Source: Gemmataceae bacterium
GTDB taxonomy: Bacteria; Planctomycetota; Planctomycetia; Gemmatales; Gemmataceae
Direction of reading: 5' to 3'
Assembly: GCA_022616435.1 (NCBI GenBank)
Contig: JAKEET010000079.1
Span: forward strand, 81,242 to 145,241
DNA length: 64,000 nucleotides
A model generated the notes under the pieces. It was not told where the DNA came from, did no database searches, and saw only the letters and a program-made list of their open reading frames with translations. Shown here in pieces: positions 59,667 through 64,000 of the stretch (within the stretch, counting starts at the first letter, position 1; every line of letters begins with the position of its first letter). Position numbers and translations under genes: made by a program.

Positions 59667-59948
59667 ATGGCCGACATGGAGCGGGAGCACATTCTCGCCG
59701 CGCTGCGCGCGGCCAACGGCGTGCTGGGCGGACCTCATGGCGCCGCCGCCCGTCTGGCGATGAACCGGACGACGCTCCGGTCGAAGCTGAAGAAGCTCGG
59801 CATTTCCCATCGTCCCCGGCCAACGACCGCCGCGGCCGGCGCCCGGCCCGGCCGGACATCGGCCGCGATCAACATGGCCACGCGCAACCGCAAGTCGAGC
59901 GTGATCGACGGTCCGTTCGCGGAGACCCGCGAGCAACTCGGTGGATAG
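59667..59948 (+). pseudogene. Composite remnant: Fis-type HTH plus DGPF fragment
   Basis: The frame 59667-59948 holds EREHILAALRAANGVLGGPHGAAARLAMNRTTLRSKLKKLGI, which matches the C-terminal Fis-type DNA-binding helix-turn-helix of FhlA/NtrC-type activators, but no AAA+ domain precedes it. The frame ends with IDGPFAETREQLGG, the word of YCII/DGPF-domain proteins, then a stop. These are two gene ends joined by decay. It could still make a 93-aa HTH protein, as it has GAAGGAG upstream. Confidence 0.55.
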
Positions 59949-60046
59949 TGGTTCAGCAGCGGCAGCGGTGTCTCGAGTTGAGACGGTTCAACGCTCCTCT
60001 CGGCAAGCTCGAGCATCGAAGTGCCACTTTGAGACGCAGCCGCGCG

Positions 60047-61207
60047 TCATAGCTTGTTCTGCACCGCCCGCCGCATGGCGCTGATGAGCTTCATCTGCCG
60101 CAGGTAGAAGGCGAACACGAAGATGATCAGCCAGATCGTCAAGAACACGATCGTCAGGATGATGATGGCGATCAGCGGCAGACCGAAGAAGCGGCCGATC
60201 ACGAAGATGCACATGATGTCGAAGATCAGCGAGATTACCTGAACGACCAGGCGGGCGATGAGGTTGAGGGCCTCGTTGCCCAGGGCGGGCTCGCCGATAT
60301 AGCGGCCCAGGCCGCGCAGGAACGTGAGGAAGGTGAGCCAGGCGGCAATCGAGCAGAAGAACGTCAGCAGGCGGCACAGGAAGATCAAGTTGAGGTTCTT
60401 CTGGGGCTCCATGCCGAAGACGTTGGCGATGGCCAGAAAGCCGAGCAAGCCGGCGACCATCGAGATGAGGTCGAAGGTCAGCGACATGATGATCGTGCCC
60501 TTCGCTTCGGATTTCTTGGGGACGAAGCAGCACAAGAACGAGCCGACAATGCCGAGCAGGGGCGCGACCTGCGAGATGACCAGGTTGAGCAAGAACACCA
60601 TGAGGGCCAGGATGGCGACGCCGCCGATGAGGAACCCCGCGACGCCCTCGCCGGCGGCGCCGCCGGCCCCCGCCTGGGCGCCGATGATCATCATCAGGAC
60701 GACGACCGTCATGCCCAGGAGAATGCCGATCACGTAGATGCACAGCTTGATGTAGTGCAACAGCAACCCGACATCGACCAGCTTGAGCTGCTTCTTCCTG
60801 ACTTTCCGCTCCAGCTTCTTGCGGGTCTCGTAATCCAGCGGCTCTTCGTCGTCGTCGTCATAATCGTCGTCGTCGTCGTCGGCGACGCGCGCCGGCCGCC
60901 GCGCCTTGCCGCGCGGGCGCTCGTCGTCATCGTCGCCGTCATCCTCGACGGCGGCCCGCCGGGTCTTGCGGCGCGGGCGGTCGTCGTCCTCCTCGTCATC
61001 ATCATCGTCGTCCTCGGCGCGACGCCGCCCGGTCTTGCGCAGCGGCTTCTCGGAGATGGCTTCGTCCTCGTCGTCGTCCTCGTATTCGTCGTCCGCATCC
61101 GGGACTTCGAAGACGGTCTGGCAGCGCGGACACCGGATCTTCCTGCCGGCCAGCTTCTCTTCCAGGGTCAGCGTGTGACCTTTGGGACACGTGGCGGTGA
61201 TCGTCAT
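60047..61207 (-). CDS. Zinc-ribbon, Asp-rich membrane protein
   Basis: 386 aa from ATG 61207. N-terminal zinc ribbon (C7, H11, C26, C29), then an Asp/Glu stretch of about 100 residues with RRKTRR interruptions, then five or six transmembrane helices (about 150-375). The format (zinc ribbon, acidic linker, helices) is common in planctomycetes. Function unknown; regulated or structural membrane role. It is 85 bases downstream of the transketolase subunit on the same strand, with a tandem repeat in the gap. Confidence 0.75.
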   Translation of the reverse strand: MTITATCPKGHTLTLEEKLAGRKIRCPRCQTVFEVPDADDEYEDDDEDEAISEKPLRKTGRRRAEDDDDDDEEDDDRPRRKTRRAAVEDDGDDDDERPRGKARRPARVADDDDDDYDDDDEEPLDYETRKKLERKVRKKQLKLVDVGLLLHYIKLCIYVIGILLGMTVVVLMMIIGAQAGAGGAAGEGVAGFLIGGVAILALMVFLLNLVISQVAPLLGIVGSFLCCFVPKKSEAKGTIIMSLTFDLISMVAGLLGFLAIANVFGMEPQKNLNLIFLCRLLTFFCSIAAWLTFLTFLRGLGRYIGEPALGNEALNLIARLVVQVISLIFDIMCIFVIGRFFGLPLIAIIILTIVFLTIWLIIFVFAFYLRQMKLISAMRRAVQNKL

Positions 61208-61243
61208 GGTCGAACACAGGGGCGATGACTCATATCGTAACTT

Positions 61244-61303
61244 CAATCAAGCCAGCATGCATCAAACCAGCATGCATCAAACCAGCATGGGTCAAGCCAG
61301 CAT
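61244..61303. repeat. Four 15-bp tandem units at the transketolase stop
   Basis: Units 61244-61258, 61259-61273, 61274-61288 and 61289-61303 share GCATCAAACCAGCAT with small variations. The first unit on the minus strand contains ATGCTGGCTTGA, which is the last codons and stop of the transketolase gene; the later copies repeat that text. Confidence 0.92.
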
Positions 61304-62110
61304 AGCCAGGGCTTGCTCCGCCTCTTCCGCGGTCAACGGCTTGCCGTGGTGGTTCGGATCGCCGGCCAGCAGTTTTTGGATCGGATAGCCTTTCACCGTG
61401 CGGGCCACGATCACGCTGGGCCGCCCTTGGGTTTCCTGAGCGTTCTTGAACGCGCCGCGGACCGCGCCCAGATCGTGGCCGTCGATCTCCTGCGCGAACC
61501 AGCCGAACGCCTCGAACCGCGGCGGCAGCGGCCGCAAGTCAAGCACTTCCGCGGTGGGGCCCGTCTGCTGGTAGCTGTTCTGATCGACGATGGCGCAGAG
61601 GTTGTCGAGCCGGTATTTCGCCGCCGACATCACGGCTTCCCAGACCTGGCCCTCGGCCAGTTCGCCGTCGCCCGTCAAAACGTACACCCGCGCCGGGGAC
61701 TGGTCAAGCCGCGCCGCCAACGCCGTGCCGACGCCGATCGACAAGCCCTGGCCCAGCGAGCCGGTGGAGGCTTCGAGTCCGGGCAGCCGCCGCATGTTGG
61801 GATGGCCTTCGATCGGGCTGCCGATCTGCCGGAGCGAGGCGAGCATGTCGGTCGGGAAGTAGCCGGCCTCCGCGAGTACGGCGTAGAGCAGGGGCGCGGC
61901 GTGGCCCTTGCTCAGGATGAACCGATCGCGCTGGGGCCAGGTCGGATTTTTCGGATCGTAGCGGAGCGCGCCGCCAAAATACAGGGCGACGGCGATTTCC
62001 ACCGCCGACATCGAGCTGGTGGGATGGCCCGAGCCAGCGCGGGTGGTGCTGGCGACGATGTGCCGGCGAATGACCTTCGCCTTGGCTTGCAGGTCCGCGA
62101 TGGAGGCCAC
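61292..62110 (-). CDS. Transketolase N-terminal (TPP-binding) subunit
   Basis: 272 aa from a GTG at 62110 (AGGAG upstream), the length of split transketolase N-terminal subunits. TPP-binding motif: GDGELAEGQVWEA, then VDQNSYQQTG; substrate-side residues SGHPTSSMSA and LSKGHAAPLLYAVLA. The pyrimidine-binding C-terminal subunit is needed for activity and is not in this window; the downstream gene on the minus strand is unrelated. It could be encoded elsewhere. Confidence 0.92.
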   Translation of the reverse strand: MASIADLQAKAKVIRRHIVASTTRAGSGHPTSSMSAVEIAVALYFGGALRYDPKNPTWPQRDRFILSKGHAAPLLYAVLAEAGYFPTDMLASLRQIGSPIEGHPNMRRLPGLEASTGSLGQGLSIGVGTALAARLDQSPARVYVLTGDGELAEGQVWEAVMSAAKYRLDNLCAIVDQNSYQQTGPTAEVLDLRPLPPRFEAFGWFAQEIDGHDLGAVRGAFKNAQETQGRPSVIVARTVKGYPIQKLLAGDPNHHGKPLTAEEAEQALAMLA

Positions 62111-62558
62111 GTGGAACACTCCTGCTGCATCGGATCGATGGGGCGCGGCAGCGTGCGAGCGACGCGGAGTATTGTAAGCAATCCGCGGCCGGCGGACACT
62201 ATTCGTAACTGGATGGAAGGGTGTGTTCGAAGTGGGGCGGCACTCGCAAGACCTGCTTCGCCCACACCCCGACCGCTGAACTGCCGCCGTAATTTCCTTG
62301 CGGTCGCTGGCGGAATGCCATATAAGTACTGTTGGCGCTATGGATGGCGGCGAGTTGCTCGGCATATACCGGTGTACACAAGGCCTTCCTGCCGGTTATG
62401 GCACGCTTTTTGGAACCTTCACGCCTCCAGTAACGTCGTAATCTCAGCGAAGAAACAAGTCTTCCGTCGGTCAACGCGGAAGTTCAAGCCAGCCAGACGT
62501 GTTCGAAGTCCTAGGCCGGCAGGCCTGGGGGGTACTTGTCCTAGGAAAGGTTGAATCC
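62111..62558. other. Divergent intergenic region, no gene seen
   Basis: 448 bases between the transketolase subunit (left) and the DUF1501 gene (right). TACAAT at 62176-62171 on the minus strand is a possible -10 for the transketolase gene, without a matching -35. No ORF is convincing, and no repeat was noted. Confidence 0.45.
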
Positions 62559-63890
62559 ATGAATCGCCGGCACTTTTTGAAGCACGTGATGGGGACTTCC
62601 GCCCTGGCCATTCCGGGGTTGGAATTCCTCCGCACGATCAACGCCAACGCTCAGGAATTGCGACGCCAGAACAAGAGCGTCATCATCATGTGGATGGGCG
62701 GCGGCCCGGCCACCATCGACATCTGGGACTTGAAACCTGGAGCTTCGACCGGCGGCGAGTTCCGGCCGATTGAGACGTCAGCCCCCGGCGTCAGGATTTC
62801 CGAGCACATGCCGAACACCGCTCGCCAGATGGACAAGCTGGCGATCATCCGCTCGCTGACCACGACCGAAGGCGACCACATGCGTGGCACGCAGCTGATG
62901 CACACGTCGTACACGCCGAATCCCGCGATCCAGTTCCCGTCCATCGGCGCCGTCGCCGCCCAGCAGATTCCGCGGCTGGGCGGCTACCGCGAAATCTCGC
63001 TGCCGAACTACATCACCGTCGGCGGCGGCGGCGCCACGGGTCCCGGCTTCCTGGGCATGGTCCACGCCCCGTTCACGATTCAGAACCCTGGCACGCCTCC
63101 GCAGAATATCCGTCCCCCCCAGAGCGTGGCCGCAAACGCCGACGAGATGACCGCCCGCATCCAACGTCGCCGCCGGCTGTGGAACCTCGAAGAAGACGCA
63201 TTCCTGACCAGCCGGGCGCCGCACCTGAATGAATCGACTCGCAATCGGTTCGCGGACGCGTCGAAGGCCCACAACGACGTCTACCAGCGGGCCTTCAGCC
63301 TGGTGGCGTCGTCCGAGGGCCAGGTCTTCAACCTGGCTAGCGAAAGCCAGAACCTGATGACCGAGTACGGCGCCGCGGGCACGGGCGCCAACAACTTCGG
63401 CCGGGCCGCCGTCATGGCGCGGCGCCTGGTCGAAGCCGGCGTGTCGGCCGTCGAAATCTCGCTCGGCGGCTGGGACACCCACAACCAGACCTTCAACGCC
63501 CACCGCACCACCCTGCAACCCAACCTCGACCGCGCGATGGGCGCCCTGGTTCGCGACCTTAACGATCGCGGCCTGTGGCGGAACACCGTGCTCCTGTGGA
63601 TGGGCGAATTCGGCCGGACGCCGCGCATCAACCAGAACACCGGCCGCGATCACTGGGCCCGCAACTGGTCCGTGGTGGTCGGCGGCGGCGCCATCCGCGG
63701 CGGCCAGGCCTACGGCACGACCAACTCCGACGGCACCGACGTGGCCACCAATCCCGTCCGCGTCGGCGACGTGTTCGCCACCGTCTACCGCGCCCTCGGC
63801 ATCGACCCGGGCACCCAGGTCCGCGACGCCATCGGCCGTCCCTTCGCCATCGCCGGCGGCAACGGCCGTCCGATCGAACAGTTGTTCTAA
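62559..63890 (+). CDS. Tat-exported DUF1501 protein
   Basis: 443 aa from ATG 62559 (AGGAAAGG upstream). The Tat-type signal MNRRHFLKHVMG leads a typical DUF1501 protein: IIMWMGGGPATIDIWDLKPG, GVRISEHMPNTARQMDKLAIIRSLTT, VEISLGGWDTHNQTF, VLLWMGEFGRTPRINQNTGRDHW, RVGDVFATVYRALGID. The fold is related to sulfatase/alkaline phosphatase enzymes; function unknown. In planctomycetes such genes often follow PSD1 or DUF1549 cytochromes, not seen here. Confidence 0.96.
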   Translation: MNRRHFLKHVMGTSALAIPGLEFLRTINANAQELRRQNKSVIIMWMGGGPATIDIWDLKPGASTGGEFRPIETSAPGVRISEHMPNTARQMDKLAIIRSLTTTEGDHMRGTQLMHTSYTPNPAIQFPSIGAVAAQQIPRLGGYREISLPNYITVGGGGATGPGFLGMVHAPFTIQNPGTPPQNIRPPQSVAANADEMTARIQRRRRLWNLEEDAFLTSRAPHLNESTRNRFADASKAHNDVYQRAFSLVASSEGQVFNLASESQNLMTEYGAAGTGANNFGRAAVMARRLVEAGVSAVEISLGGWDTHNQTFNAHRTTLQPNLDRAMGALVRDLNDRGLWRNTVLLWMGEFGRTPRINQNTGRDHWARNWSVVVGGGAIRGGQAYGTTNSDGTDVATNPVRVGDVFATVYRALGIDPGTQVRDAIGRPFAIAGGNGRPIEQLF

Positions 63891-63905
63891 AGCGGATCAG
63901 GAATC

Positions 63906-64000
63906 GGGTAGGAGGGGGCGTTACCGCCCCCGTCCTCCCACACCACCGGACGTACTCAACGTATCCGGCGGTTTCTGTTCTTGTTGATACCGGTCGTAAA
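63906..64000 (-). mobile_element. Possible end of a group II intron at the window edge
   Basis: Two hairpins: GGGGGCG-TTAC-CGCCCCC (63914-63931) and CCACCGGACGTAC/GTATCCGGCGG (63943-63971). Read on the minus strand they resemble the text between maturase ORF and 3' end of bacterial group II introns, where GAACCGCCGTATGCG and CGTACGGTGGTGT words are frequent. The maturase would be outside. The first hairpin could also be a terminator of the DUF1501 gene. Confidence 0.4.

Noticed and set aside
61244..61303. Tandem 15-bp units considered as a regulatory iteron array
   Set aside because: The unit duplicates the gene's own last codons, so coding-end slippage explains it better.

Overview
The window looks like chromosomal DNA of a planctomycete, most likely of the Gemmata group (Gemmataceae). 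The grounds are high GC content, a Tat-exported DUF1501 protein, a PVC-type CxxCH heme protein of about 1,130 residues, DUF1080 and DUF1579 secreted proteins, protein kinases fused to sulfatase-modifying-factor (FGE/SUMF1) domains, a Gemmata-style ECF sigma N-terminus next to a kinase, zinc-ribbon plus membrane or TPR proteins, and many intergenic palindromes. No rRNA, tRNA, CRISPR or intact insertion sequence was seen.

Layout. 1-9301: a partial dual-OB-like gene, an acyl-carrier/KAS III fusion with a small membrane protein, a Bpt/ATE-type aminoacyl transferase, a DUF2784 protein with a proline-rich insert, sucD without sucC, UDP-glucose dehydrogenase and a convergent methyltransferase. 9572-15144: RNase PH, secreted and zinc-ribbon proteins, a rhodanese, a Glu-rich protein and a GT39-like glycosyltransferase. 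15193-20127: a 1,491-aa Lhr helicase, then a solitary Phd/YefM antitoxin with a clear promoter, lying between direct repeats. 20164-32134: a di-heme secreted protein, an MBL/beta-CASP hydrolase, DUF1080, a giant zinc-ribbon/TPR membrane protein, DUF1579, a frameshifted YceI gene and a DUF11-like lipoprotein. 32424-40564: a prenyltransferase-fold exported protein, an ECF sigma factor, a membrane protein and the PVC heme protein. 40960-45669: a WD40 protein, a pseudokinase-FGE fusion and a His-rich metal-binding protein.

45842-55856, all on the minus strand, is a Tad (Flp/type IVb) pilus locus in the order flp, tadE-like, cpaB, cpaE, cpaF, tadB, tadC, secretin, Gly-rich secreted protein. The flp pilin has an intrinsic terminator after it and two TTGTNACAA palindromes 11 bp apart before it. 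CpaF would power assembly, TadB/TadC form the inner-membrane platform, and the secretin with CpaB the outer-membrane channel. No prepilin peptidase is present. 56086-64000 holds an active-looking kinase-FGE gene next to a truncated ECF sigma gene, a gene-remnant zone, an Asp-rich membrane protein, a lone N-terminal transketolase subunit with its stop region duplicated in tandem, a DUF1501 gene and, at the edge, two hairpins resembling the end of a group II intron.

The most unusual global feature is the intergenic palindromes. At least a dozen sequence families of long inverted repeats occur, some nearly identical at distant sites, and they tend to sit directly against stop codons. In two genes the repeat supplies the stop codon, and in one of these also the last residues. 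Inside the Tad locus almost every gap between genes carries a different family.
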